Shown here: piece by piece, positions 26,937 through 35,916 of the stretch | Layout: the number at the start of each line of letters is the position of its first letter | Numbering within the stretch: position 1 is the first letter of the stretch | NCBI RefSeq assembly: GCF_963675065.1 | Contig: NZ_OY775906.1 | Coordinates: 1,838,001 to 1,902,000 of the forward strand | Length of the DNA stretch: 64,000 nt | Direction: 5' to 3' | Origin: an uncultured Draconibacterium sp. | Lineage (GTDB): Bacteria; Bacteroidota; Bacteroidia; Bacteroidales; Prolixibacteraceae | Notes under the pieces: generated by a model | Seen by the model: only the letters and a program-made list of their open reading frames with translations | Database searches by the model: none | What the model was told of the DNA's origin: nothing | Translations under genes and position numbers: made by a program

Positions 26937-29246
26937 CTATTTCAAACTTACTGTTTCTTTCAAATGTATGTCTTTTGAAGAAGTTCCAACCAGGAATTCA
27001 AGGTTACACAAATCGTTTTGCCAACTGCTACTTTCTTCATCCCAGTAACGTAAATCGTCAACTGGAATTTCGAGTGAAACAGTCTTTTCTTCTCCGGGTT
27101 GAAGAGTCACCCTTGAAAATGCCTTCAGCTCTTTATCAGGCCACTCTACTGATGGATTAATGCGGTGTACGTACACTTGTGGAACTTCATCAGCCTGCAT
27201 CGATCCGGTATTCTGAATAGTAAAACGAAGCTCTATCACATCGTTAGCCTGGTATGATTCTTTGTTGGTTTTCAGTTCTGAATAATTAAAATCTACATAA
27301 GAAAGGCCGTATCCAAACGGGTAAAGTACGGGAAGATCTTTTGAATCGAACCAACGATAGCCTACAAATAAACCTTCAGAATAGGGCGCATCCGGACCGT
27401 TAACCGGACGACGGAAAAATGCACTAAAATCAATTTCTTCCTTGTCCACAGAATCTGTTTTTATGTCATTCTTTCTGTATTGCGATACAAATACATCATT
27501 TTCCTTCACCACTTCTTTTTTCTGTGGATACGTTCCCAATGCAAAAGCCGGCGAATCTTCCAGTTTCAACGGGAAAGTAAATGGTAGTTTTCCTGATGGT
27601 GCGATATTACCAAGCAGAATATCGGCAAGCGCATTACCCCCTTCTAAACCATTCCACCAGCCCTGAACCATTGCTTTTGAAAGATCGTTCACTTTTCTTA
27701 AATCACAGGGGCCACCTGAAATGATAACGGTTACCAGGTTTGGATTTGCCTCAGCCAGGGCCTGGGCAATTTCATCTTGACCTACCGGCAAATCGATGTT
27801 TTCACGGTCGCTACCTTCTGTTTCGATTGATTTATTCGTACCGGCAAAGTATAGAACAATATCAGCTTCTTTCGCCAATTTTACGGCTTCAGCAATAAAT
27901 TCCGGGTCAGCAGCTTCGTCTATTGTTTCGGCGTTGTTTGGATTTGGCACAGGAGGGCCCCACGATCGAACATAGTTTTTATAACCACGAGCATAATTAA
28001 TTGTGGCAGCATCACCAATTCTATTTTGCAAACCTTTTAAAGGTGTAATTTCATAAAGCGTTTTTATGCCAGCTCCCATACCTCCTGCCGCGGTTGATAA
28101 AACAGCATTCTGACCAATTACTGCAATATTTTTTACCTTATTCAAATCAAAAGGAAGAATATTGTTCTCATTTTTCAACAATACAACAGATTTGCTGGCC
28201 ACTTCGTAGGCAATACGTTGCTCTTCTGGTTGGGAAGCCATTACAATATTTGCGTCCTCCTCGGGAATAGCTTTTACGGTATAACGAACTCTCAGTATTT
28301 CACGCACTTTGTCGTCAACAACTGATTCTGGTATTTTTCCAATATTTATGGAGTCAATTAATGCAGGGCCCAAATAAGTATCTCCGGTCATTTGTACGTT
28401 GAGTCCACCCAATGCAGCACCCATGGTACTATGTGTTCCTCCCCAGTCAGAGACGGTCATCCCATTAAAGCCCCATTCGCCACGCAGAATTTCATTGTTC
28501 AGATATGCATTTTCACTGCACCAGAATCCATTAACTTTATTGTAAGCCGTCATTACGCCCCAGGCTCCGCCTTCTATAACTGCAGCCTTAAATGGTTTTA
28601 GATAGATCTCACGCAGCGTACGTTCATCCACTATAGCATTTACGGTACCCCGGTCGTTTTCCTGGTTGTTTACCGCATAATGTTTTAAACATACAGCTCT
28701 TCCCTGGTCTTGTACACCTTTTACGTAACCAACTGCCAGTGCACCTGCAAGCAGCGGATCCTCGCTAAAATATTCATATGTGCGCCCTCCTACAGGAATA
28801 CGTTGTATGTTCATTGCCGGTCCTAAAATCATATCTTTCCCCCTGCGAATTGCTTCATGCGCCATTCCTGTTCCATATTTATAGGCAAGTTCGGTTGACC
28901 ATGTGGCTGCTAATGCCGATCCGGTTGGGAAATAGGTTGCTGAATCAAGTTTCCATCCTTTGGGCATGAACATATCTCCGATTTCTTCCCGTATTCCAAA
29001 AGGTCCGTCAGCATATCTAATCTCCTGAATGCCTAGCCTTGGAATTCCTTCTGATGACATGATCGTTTTACTGTGAAGCATTTCAACTTTTTCTTCCAGG
29101 CTCATGCCTTTGATAATTTCGTTGATTTCTTCATCGTGTTTTGTCAACTCCTGTTGAGGTGTTGTAGTTTTTTGGGCGCATGCTACCGCTACAATAATGA
29201 TGCTTACGGCAACTGTCGCCAATATGAATAATCTTTTCAATTTCAT
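26937..29246 (-). CDS. GH3 beta-glycosidase lipoprotein
   Basis: 769 residues from the ATG at 29246. The frame is open 41 codons further up, but this start gives the signal peptide with lipobox AVAC (Cys23). GH3 layout: TIM-barrel domain with substrate-binding LKHYAVNNQEN (Lys188-His189) and nucleophile Asp267 in MTVSDWGG, the (alpha/beta)6 sandwich domain, and a fibronectin-III-like C-terminal domain (LRFTIQNTGSMQADEVPQVYV). It removes terminal beta-linked sugars; the overall pattern is closest to beta-glucosidases, and xylosidase activity is possible. It follows an esterase gene by 155 nt and terminates the esterase-rich glycan locus. It is likely periplasmic or on the surface, finishing oligosaccharides after deacylation. 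Confidence 0.9.
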   Translation of the reverse strand: MKLKRLFILATVAVSIIIVAVACAQKTTTPQQELTKHDEEINEIIKGMSLEEKVEMLHSKTIMSSEGIPRLGIQEIRYADGPFGIREEIGDMFMPKGWKLDSATYFPTGSALAATWSTELAYKYGTGMAHEAIRRGKDMILGPAMNIQRIPVGGRTYEYFSEDPLLAGALAVGYVKGVQDQGRAVCLKHYAVNNQENDRGTVNAIVDERTLREIYLKPFKAAVIEGGAWGVMTAYNKVNGFWCSENAYLNNEILRGEWGFNGMTVSDWGGTHSTMGAALGGLNVQMTGDTYLGPALIDSINIGKIPESVVDDKVREILRVRYTVKAIPEEDANIVMASQPEEQRIAYEVASKSVVLLKNENNILPFDLNKVKNIAVIGQNAVLSTAAGGMGAGIKTLYEITPLKGLQNRIGDAATINYARGYKNYVRSWGPPVPNPNNAETIDEAADPEFIAEAVKLAKEADIVLYFAGTNKSIETEGSDRENIDLPVGQDEIAQALAEANPNLVTVIISGGPCDLRKVNDLSKAMVQGWWNGLEGGNALADILLGNIAPSGKLPFTFPLKLEDSPAFALGTYPQKKEVVKENDVFVSQYRKNDIKTDSVDKEEIDFSAFFRRPVNGPDAPYSEGLFVGYRWFDSKDLPVLYPFGYGLSYVDFNYSELKTNKESYQANDVIELRFTIQNTGSMQADEVPQVYVHRINPSVEWPDKELKAFSRVTLQPGEEKTVSLEIPVDDLRYWDEESSSWQNDLCNLEFLVGTSSKDIHLKETVSLK

Positions 29247-29401
29247 CCGTTTAAAATTTTCAAGTTTTGTAATATTTACTTTAAAATTTGAGAACGGATG
29301 TAAGCGCTCCGCTCTCACATAAATTTTTTTAATCATCTTTTTCGTGTGGTTATGATTAAATAAATTCATGTTCGTTTCATAATTTGTTATTTTAATTTTG
29401 T

Positions 29402-30439
29402 TTATTCCTCACCAAACTCCAGATAAAAATCGAAGTATGGCAGAACCTGTTGAGGAATACGCCCCTCTTTGGTATAAATTCCACTTCCGTGCGTACCAAT
29501 ATATTCCTCGGCAAAATGGGTAATTCCAACGTTTTCCAATCGCTGACTGAACATGTCGCATTGCAATGTAAACCGGTCTCCGGCATTTCGGCCCCAGTCG
29601 AGTTTAATGGCTTTTAGCTGTTGCAGGTTTTCAAGATTGTCATCGATCATATGAACGGGCATATTATCATACCATTTCTGCAATACATCCTGATTAACAG
29701 TGAGCTCATCGCCGTTATAAACAAATGGGAAATCGCAATAAAACGGAGGATTATCGGGATTCGGCGACCACGAGCGGCCAAAGGCCATCATCACACTCCC
29801 GAAATAGGATCTTTTTAATCCTTCAAGCGTTTTGATTGTAGACAATTCCCTGAATGTAGTACTGTTTGGACCATACTCAGCAACAATGGTTAAAGCTCCC
29901 GGGCTAATTGCATAAACGGTACTAAATATATCGGGATGGTGCATGGCAATTTTTAAAGCACCATATCCTCCCATGCTGTGTCCGGTAATTCCACGGCTTT
30001 CTTTTTTCGGAATCGTACGGTAATTTTCATCCATATACTTAACCAGATCGAAAGCTGTAAAATCTTCCCAGTCTCCAAATACACCCGAATTACTGTAGAA
30101 ACTTCCCTGGTATGTTGTTTTTTCGTCGGGAATAACCATTATAAAAGGCTTTATTCTGTTATCGGCAATCGAATAATCAAGAAGACCGGACATCATGGCC
30201 ATCATTTTATTATCGCCCATAAATCCATGAAGGAAATAGATAACCGGATAACGCTGATCGCTGTTTTCATAGTTCGGAGGAAGATAAACCGAAACAGCAC
30301 GATTTGGATTCTCGCCAAAATCATTTTCCAGACTTTGAGAATAAATCGTATCGGTTACAACAGTTCCTGTATCGCTTTGAGCAAAAGACAATAAGGAAAC
30401 ATTTAGAAAAACAATGAATAATAGAAATTGGATTTTCAT
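29402..30439 (-). CDS. Secreted CE1/esterase-D-type esterase
   Basis: 345 residues with a signal peptide cleaved after LSFAQ. Alpha/beta-hydrolase of the esterase D / feruloyl-acetyl-xylan esterase (CE1-like) group: oxyanion region YPVIYFLHGFMGD, nucleophile elbow GHSMGG (Ser155) and a C-terminal His in IGTHGSG. It probably removes acyl or hydroxycinnamoyl groups from plant glycans. Unlike the other two esterases of this locus it lacks an N-terminal CBM48/Ig-like module. A terminator (30662-30723) lies upstream of it, so it and the GH3 gene probably form a separate transcript. Substrate is inferred from neighbourhood only. Confidence 0.85.
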   Translation of the reverse strand: MKIQFLLFIVFLNVSLLSFAQSDTGTVVTDTIYSQSLENDFGENPNRAVSVYLPPNYENSDQRYPVIYFLHGFMGDNKMMAMMSGLLDYSIADNRIKPFIMVIPDEKTTYQGSFYSNSGVFGDWEDFTAFDLVKYMDENYRTIPKKESRGITGHSMGGYGALKIAMHHPDIFSTVYAISPGALTIVAEYGPNSTTFRELSTIKTLEGLKRSYFGSVMMAFGRSWSPNPDNPPFYCDFPFVYNGDELTVNQDVLQKWYDNMPVHMIDDNLENLQQLKAIKLDWGRNAGDRFTLQCDMFSQRLENVGITHFAEEYIGTHGSGIYTKEGRIPQQVLPYFDFYLEFGEE

Positions 30440-30752
30440 AGTCAGAATTTAGGTTCTTCGAAATTTAATAAAAATAAAAAAGATGAGTGCATTAATCTAT
30501 GGTCTGTCTTAATTATATGCGGAGATCCATCAATGTAGCTTTAATTTTCAAATAGCCTGAAATTCATAAGGTTTCCCGGCCACAAGAGCCAAAAAACCTA
30601 CAATCCAACTGCTAACAAAAACTACTTTTGTGTGAATTAATCCGCTGTTCATCTTTGTTCGAAAAAAAGGCAACAACAATCTCCTTATCGTATTACGTTT
30701 AAGGAAAGTTGAGTGTTGTTGCCATTACTATTTAACTTATCTACAAATAATG
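30440..30752. other. 313-nt spacer between esterase genes
   Basis: Holds the terminator at 30662-30723 and, by position, the promoter of the downstream esterase-GH3 unit. No strict TAnnTTTG is present on the minus strand; the nearest strings are TAGTTTTTG and TAGGTTTTTTG. No coding potential is seen. Confidence 0.45.
30662..30723 (-). terminator. Long rho-independent terminator of the SusCD-esterase operon
   Basis: On the minus strand GGCAACAACA pairs with TGTTGTTGCC (10 bp), with an inner TCCTTA/TAAGGA stem, and is followed by seven Us. It begins 29 nt beyond the stop of the frameshifted esterase gene and should end the operon that starts at the carboxylesterase. Confidence 0.75.
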
Positions 30753-31921
30753 CTATTTGAATAAAAGCGGAGCAAACGTATTTAAATAAATTCGCCAATT
30801 GGCCCAGGTATGCCCGCCTTCAGTAACATAGAAAGTGTGTTCCAAACCATTCTCAGTCAATTTAGAATCCAGCTTTTGTGCACTTTCATAAACAAAATCA
30901 GTGTTACCACAAGCCAACCAATACAGTTTGTAACCTGCTTTTTTTAATCCTTGAAGCTTCTCATCAATATCAGGTTGTTCGCCCCAGATTCCCATACTTA
31001 GCGGGCAGATATACTGGAACGTTCCGGGATATTCGTTAGCTGCAGCAATGGTGTGACCACCGCCCATTGAAAGACCGGCAATAGCACGATGATCAGGATC
31101 GGCAATAACACGGTAATTCTTTTCAATGTATGGCACAATATCCTTAACAATACTATGAACATATTTATTGCTGTTCGCCGGATCTCTGTAATCCACATCG
31201 CTTACAGGTAATTGTGTAGTTTGTGCTGCCATTTGATTTGGATTTCCGTTGGGCATAACACAAATCATAGGCTTTGCAAGTCCTTTTTCAATCAGGTTAT
31301 CCAGAATCTGACGGGTACGTCCCATCGAACTCCAGGCATCTTCGTCGCCACCGGCACCGTGAAGCAGGTATAAAACCGGGTAGCTTTTATCGCTGGTTTC
31401 GTAGCCATAAGGCGTGTAAACAAACATTCTCCTGTTTATTTTTAATGTTGGAGAATCGTACCACACCTGATGAAGATTTCCGCGTTTTTCGGCTTCAAAA
31501 TAATTCTCCGTTTTTTCTCCCGGCACCAACAGTACGCTAAGGTAACGCGAACCATCGCGCTGCATAAAAGTGTTAGTCGGATCATTTACGGAGATACCAT
31601 CAACAATAAAACTGTAGGTATACAATTCAGGCTCTGGCAATGGTAATGTAATCGACCACAAACCTTTTTCATCTTTCGTTAGATCAAGGCTTCCCGGCAC
31701 ATCCATTTCGCCAAACGACGTTTTCATTTTAACGGTAGGCGTAAATCCCCCGGTAATTTTTACGGTATCGGCTTGGATGCCAGAAACCGAAAGGTAACCT
31801 GATTTTCACCTATTTCCGGTGAAACGATCGGTTCCCTGTTCATAAAGTTAGTTAGCTCCTGAGCATTTGCATCTACCATAATTGACAGACAAGCAATAAC
31901 TATTAAAAATATCTTTTTCAT
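30753..31921 (-). pseudogene. CE1-type esterase with N-terminal Ig/CBM48-like domain, frameshifted
   Basis: The gene starts at the ATG at 31921 with a signal peptide (cleavage near DANAQ). It runs in one frame to VTFRFLASKPIP and a stop, while the rest of the protein continues in another frame from ADTVKITGGF. One missing base in the T3 run on the coding strand (plus-strand AAA, 31784-31786) explains the break. The repaired product of about 389 residues has an N-terminal CBM48-like sandwich and an esterase domain with AGLSMGGGHT (nucleophile Ser), an Asp in CGNTDF and a His in EGGHTWANW. The downstream paralogue at 31996 is intact and similar throughout, which shows where the frame should run. 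The long downstream part alone lacks a signal peptide, so export would be lost. A sequencing or assembly error is a serious alternative. Confidence 0.8.
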
Positions 31922-31963
31922 TTGTTTTAGTTTACGATGTTGCTAATTCTAAACAGGTAATAA

Positions 31964-31991
31964 AAGATCCGGCACTACCGCACCGGATCTT
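31964..31991 (-). terminator. Terminator-like hairpin between tandem esterase genes
   Basis: AAGATCCGG and CCGGATCTT form a perfect 9-bp stem with a 10-nt loop, starting 4 nt past the stop of the intact esterase. On the minus strand it is followed by TTTTATTA, a weak U-tract, so partial termination or 3'-end protection is likely. Confidence 0.5.
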
Positions 31992-31995
31992 AATT

Positions 31996-33192
31996 TTATT
32001 TAAAAAGTAATGGAGCAAATTCACTAAGATAAACCCGCCAATTGGTCCAAACATGACCACCTTCGGTTTCCACGTAAGTGTATTTCATTCCCATACCATC
32101 AAGTTTTGCGCGAAAGTCCGTGTTGGTCTGATACAAGAAATCGGTTTTGCCAATTCCAATCCAATACAGCTTGTACCCGTTATCCATTTGGGCTTTTAGT
32201 GTTTCGTCAAAATTCTCATAAACTTTCGACTTCATTGCGGCATCCGGCATAATAGCTGCTGAAAACAATCCAACGTAATCGAAAGTATTCGGATAGTAGC
32301 GTGAAATGTGCAAAGAATGGTAGCCTCCCATAGAAAGGCCTGCAACGGCACGGTCGGCTTTGTCGGCTTTCACCCGATAATTGCTTTCAACAAATTTCAC
32401 AATATCCATAAATGTTGCTTCATACGTACCATCCATGGTGTTTGGCAATTGCATGTTAGGTTTGTACAATCCTTTTGGCGATTCACCGGGCGCCGCTTGC
32501 TGAGCTACATTGCCGTTGGGCATTACCACGATCATTGGTTTTGCTTTTCCCTGCGCAATCAGGTTATCCAGAATCTGAGAAGTTCGTCCAAGAGCAATCC
32601 AGGCTTCTTCGTCGCCACCCATTCCGTGTAACAAATACAAAACCGGATATTTATCCTTACTTTCTTCGTAACCCGGAGGCGTATAAATGGTAATGCGTCG
32701 CTTCATATCATTTCCCGGAGAATCGTACCAACGACGGGTAACTGAACCATGTGGCACATCCTGCACATTGTACAAATCGCCTTTTCCACCACCAACAATA
32801 AAAACATCAGTGATTGAAGCCACGTCGCGAATCATATAAACATTATTCGGATCGGTATTGGTTACACCATCTACGCTAAATGAGTAGCTATACAGATCAG
32901 ACTCCAGAGGTTGTGTAGTAAAACTCCATATGCCGTTTGCATCCTTTTTCAACAACGCTTTTCCCGGGGCATCAAATACCCCCCACTGCGTTTTAATTTT
33001 CTCTGTTGGTAGAAAATCACCGGTAATTCTTACCGTATCGGCACTTGGTGCATTGAAACGAAATGTTACACTGTTATCGCTGTTTATTTCCGGCGAAACA
33101 ATGTTCTGGCCACCAAATAAAGCCTGCTGTGCATAAATATTCAGGCCAAGGATTAAGACCAGAATAGTTGTAATTGAGATTTTTAATTTCAT
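31996..33192 (-). CDS. CE1-type esterase with N-terminal CBM48-like domain
   Basis: 398 residues from the ATG at 33192, with a signal peptide ending NIYAQ. Residues about 30-135 are an Ig-like/CBM48-type module (SPEINSDNSVTFRFNAPSAD ... SYSFSVDGVTNTDPNN) common in Bacteroidetes feruloyl and acetyl-xylan esterases. Residues 150-398 are the alpha/beta-hydrolase: YPVLYLLHGMGGDE, nucleophile Ser287 in AGLSMGG, acid Asp in GIGKTDF, base His in EGGHVWTNW. The likely reaction is removal of ester-linked acetyl or hydroxycinnamoyl groups from a plant glycan. It is a tandem paralogue of the frameshifted gene 74 nt downstream, and follows a surface lipoprotein gene by 58 nt in the SusCD operon. Confidence 0.88.
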   Translation of the reverse strand: MKLKISITTILVLILGLNIYAQQALFGGQNIVSPEINSDNSVTFRFNAPSADTVRITGDFLPTEKIKTQWGVFDAPGKALLKKDANGIWSFTTQPLESDLYSYSFSVDGVTNTDPNNVYMIRDVASITDVFIVGGGKGDLYNVQDVPHGSVTRRWYDSPGNDMKRRITIYTPPGYEESKDKYPVLYLLHGMGGDEEAWIALGRTSQILDNLIAQGKAKPMIVVMPNGNVAQQAAPGESPKGLYKPNMQLPNTMDGTYEATFMDIVKFVESNYRVKADKADRAVAGLSMGGYHSLHISRYYPNTFDYVGLFSAAIMPDAAMKSKVYENFDETLKAQMDNGYKLYWIGIGKTDFLYQTNTDFRAKLDGMGMKYTYVETEGGHVWTNWRVYLSEFAPLLFK

Positions 33193-33250
33193 TTTTGTAT
33201 ACATTATTGTTAGTGAACTATTTTTCTGTATCACAATAGATTACCGTTCG

Positions 33251-34192
33251 CTACAATTTTGTAGCGTCTGTAACATTCACACTTCCCGGTGTTTCAAGTA
33301 CCGACCATGTTGCACCTCCGGAGCTAATCAATGCCTCAAGATTCAAAATACCCAGATTGTCTCCTGTAATTGTTAATGATCCGGCATTGTCTAGAATGGT
33401 AATACCACCTTCCCCCTCGCGCAGGTACATCGTGTTTTCACCGTTCATGTAATAAGAGCCACCAACCATTACACCTTCCATACCATACCACGTAAGGTCA
33501 ACATAATATCCATTTGACAGCTGGCCAATTGCATCAATTCCATCTTTCACCGAGTAGGTTCCTGAAAGTGATGTTGCATTTGCATCGGCAACAAGTTCCA
33601 AATATGCATAAAAAACATCATCTGCAAAAACCGTAATTTTGTGCATGGTACTTCCTTCAATAGGTGTTGCACCTTGCGCACCGCCCATTGCCGGAGATGT
33701 TGTTTCATCCGTGTAAGTGAAGGTTGGCGTGTATGGATCGGGCTGATAAGCATACGTAAATGCTCCGGTAAGTTTAAGCACGGTTTCATTGGCCAGATAA
33801 AGAATTCCGCTAACCGTGTAATTACTGTCCTGAGCTGCAATACTTATTGTACCGTCCGTAATTTGTTGTCCGTTAAAAGTTGTGCCCTCTGCTCCAAGCA
33901 AATAGGTTCTGTTAGCGGCTTGATTACTTGGCGTAAAGTCAGAAGCAGGCAATATATAATCGGTTGAAAAAAGTTTCATACTTAAAGTATTCGACCCCTC
34001 GTCCGTCAAATTTACAGAGAATGTATAAAGCGGACCATCTTTTACCCGGTCCTGTGTTCCAAGTACAGTAAGATCATACACCTCGGGAGGTGAATATTTC
34101 CCGGTAAGTGGATCAAGCGAATCTTCCTCGCACGAAACCAGCACAAAATTGGCGGCCAGGAGGAACATAAATAATTTCCATATAGTTTTCAT
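33251..34192 (-). CDS. Surface lipoprotein of the esterase locus, probable glycan-binding
   Basis: 313 residues, lipobox VLVSC (Cys21). I do not recognise a named family. The mature protein is beta-rich with two halves of similar organisation: strands such as LYTFSVNLTDEGSNTLSMKL and, in the second half, MHKITVFADDVFYAYLELVA. Each half is followed by a segment describing a graded strand ladder (GTISIAAQDSNYTVSGILYL, GTYSVKDGIDAIGQLSNGYY). Its place directly after SusD, and its lipoprotein signal, are those of SusE/SusF-type surface glycan-binding proteins. I infer that role without domain evidence. Confidence 0.65.
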   Translation of the reverse strand: MKTIWKLFMFLLAANFVLVSCEEDSLDPLTGKYSPPEVYDLTVLGTQDRVKDGPLYTFSVNLTDEGSNTLSMKLFSTDYILPASDFTPSNQAANRTYLLGAEGTTFNGQQITDGTISIAAQDSNYTVSGILYLANETVLKLTGAFTYAYQPDPYTPTFTYTDETTSPAMGGAQGATPIEGSTMHKITVFADDVFYAYLELVADANATSLSGTYSVKDGIDAIGQLSNGYYVDLTWYGMEGVMVGGSYYMNGENTMYLREGEGGITILDNAGSLTITGDNLGILNLEALISSGGATWSVLETPGSVNVTDATKL

Positions 34193-34225
34193 CTGTTTAG
34201 AATTTTAAATTTTTTATGGCAACAG

Positions 34226-34272
34226 ATGGAATTCGCATGAGATGTAATTATCTCTACTGGTGTGAATTCCAT
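34226..34272 (-). promoter_or_regulatory. Intercistronic hairpin after SusD
   Basis: ATGGAATTC (34226-34234) pairs with GAATTCCAT (34264-34272), extended by CA/TG after one mismatch, and encloses a smaller GAGAT/ATCTC stem. It sits between SusD and the surface lipoprotein gene without a U-tract. This position and character are comparable with the hairpin at 12793-12818 in the fructan operon. Confidence 0.5.
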
Positions 34273-34331
34273 ACTCATGCTCATTTCATATGATTTATTT
34301 TTAATTTTTTAAGTTCTGTAAACCGGAGAAA

Positions 34332-35891
34332 TTACCAACCCGGATTTTGAACAATATTTTTGTTTAACTGAATCTCGGTTGATGGAAACGGGAATAAGGT
34401 ATTTCGTTCCTGAAATCCGTATTTTCCTTCGCTGTTTCCGGTTGATTTAAAAGTTACGGCACCGTTTGAAGTCATAACCGGATACTCTTTACCCTGACCT
34501 GACAATGCTGATTCGGCATCGCCCCAGCGAATTAAATCCTGGTAGCGAACATCCTCGAAACATAGTTCAAGCCTGCGCTCAGTTTTAATGGCCTCCATTG
34601 TTGCAGTTTTATTCTCCAGTTTAGCACGCGAACGAACCATATTCAGGTAAGTATCGGCCTTGCTTTGGTTACCTGCCAGCAAGTTGGCTTCTGCCGCCAT
34701 AAGAAGCACATCGGCATAGCGCATAATACGCACGTTGTGATCCCAGGTGAAGTTAGAACCTGCCGCCGGTACTGCATCTTTGGTAATTCTTGTTTTCCAG
34801 AAAAAATATCCTTCAGCAATAATTGTTTTTCCGGGATCCATACTGGCACCCATTTCCTGAATTTGCTCATAGGTTTTCAGCGTACGGTTCAAACGATATC
34901 CGTCTTCACCTTCTTCAGCAACGAATGCATCGTATAAGTCTTTTTGTGGTAAACAAAAGCCCCAGCCCAGATCTGATAATCCCATAGCCGTAACCGGTTT
35001 AGCTGTGAAACGGTCGGTACGGAAATGTATCATTAAGTGCCAGAAATCGAAGTTATCCCACACGTTGTTGGCGTCAACAACACGGTTCACCTCAAACATC
35101 GATTCGCTATTGTTCTTATTCGAGAAAGCAAAGATATCATCGTATTCGCCCTGATATAAAGCGTAAAGATTTGAGCCGATTACCGTTTCGAAAGCTGCAG
35201 CCGATTCTGAATTTTTCCCTTGATACAGGTAGGCTTTACCTAATAAGGTTTGTGCGAATTGTTTTGTAACACGGTAAACCGAATTATCATTTACGCCTGA
35301 TTTTTCCAATAAACTTCCCGAGGCAATTGCCTCAGTTAAATCGGTTTCAACCAAAGCCCATAATTCAGACGGATCTCCGTTTGTCTTTTGATATTCCGAC
35401 GGATCCAGTGGATGATCTACCAAAGGAGGCGTTCCCCACAACGAAATGAGATCGATATAAGCCAATGCACGAAATACTTTTGCTTCAGCAATCATTTGCT
35501 TTTTAACGTCTGAATCGGGTTGGATATATTGCATTACAATATTGGCATTGTATATAATATTGTAATAGCTCTGGAAACATCCCGAAAGAAAACCGTGTTC
35601 GGCACTAAATGTAAATTCGTTCATTTTTTCTAGGTCGTTGTTGTCGCCACGGTCAGCACCACCAGCCCACACATCATCTGAACAAATATTTTTCAGGAAT
35701 TTGTAATTGTACATCATTCCGCGCAATTCGCCGTAAATTGCGGTTACTGCTCCTTCGGCACTTTCGTCGCTGCCATAATATTCTTCTAAACTAATAGCAC
35801 CTTTTTGCACTATATCCAATTCATCTTCGCACGAAAGCATGGTGAAAACCATTGCAATGGCGGCTAAATATATTATTGTTATTCGTTTCAT
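34332..35891 (-). CDS. SusD-family glycan-binding lipoprotein
   Basis: 519 residues from the ATG at 35891. A longer open frame overlaps SusC, but only this start gives the signal peptide with lipobox TMLSC (Cys21). RagB/SusD hallmarks are present: EEYYGSDESAEGAVTAIYGE near the N-terminus, the helical AEAKVFRALAYIDLISLWGTPPLV, IMRYADVLLMAAEANL, and the C-terminal ERRLELCFEDVRYQDLIRWG, ending NIVQNPGW. It pairs with the SusC encoded 25 nt upstream. The ligand is unknown; the neighbouring esterases and GH3 point to an acylated plant-type oligosaccharide. Confidence 0.92.
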   Translation of the reverse strand: MKRITIIYLAAIAMVFTMLSCEDELDIVQKGAISLEEYYGSDESAEGAVTAIYGELRGMMYNYKFLKNICSDDVWAGGADRGDNNDLEKMNEFTFSAEHGFLSGCFQSYYNIIYNANIVMQYIQPDSDVKKQMIAEAKVFRALAYIDLISLWGTPPLVDHPLDPSEYQKTNGDPSELWALVETDLTEAIASGSLLEKSGVNDNSVYRVTKQFAQTLLGKAYLYQGKNSESAAAFETVIGSNLYALYQGEYDDIFAFSNKNNSESMFEVNRVVDANNVWDNFDFWHLMIHFRTDRFTAKPVTAMGLSDLGWGFCLPQKDLYDAFVAEEGEDGYRLNRTLKTYEQIQEMGASMDPGKTIIAEGYFFWKTRITKDAVPAAGSNFTWDHNVRIMRYADVLLMAAEANLLAGNQSKADTYLNMVRSRAKLENKTATMEAIKTERRLELCFEDVRYQDLIRWGDAESALSGQGKEYPVMTSNGAVTFKSTGNSEGKYGFQERNTLFPFPSTEIQLNKNIVQNPGW

Positions 35892-35916
35892 TTTTATTCG
35901 ATTTTTTTGGTTAAGA

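Noticed and set aside
29978..30394. 138-codon plus-strand frame opposite the esterase gene
   Set aside because: Antisense shadow; the minus-strand esterase has catalytic motifs and a signal peptide.
31780..31790. Programmed frameshift in the esterase gene
   Set aside because: No slippery heptamer or pseudoknot is visible, and the paralogue is encoded in one frame.
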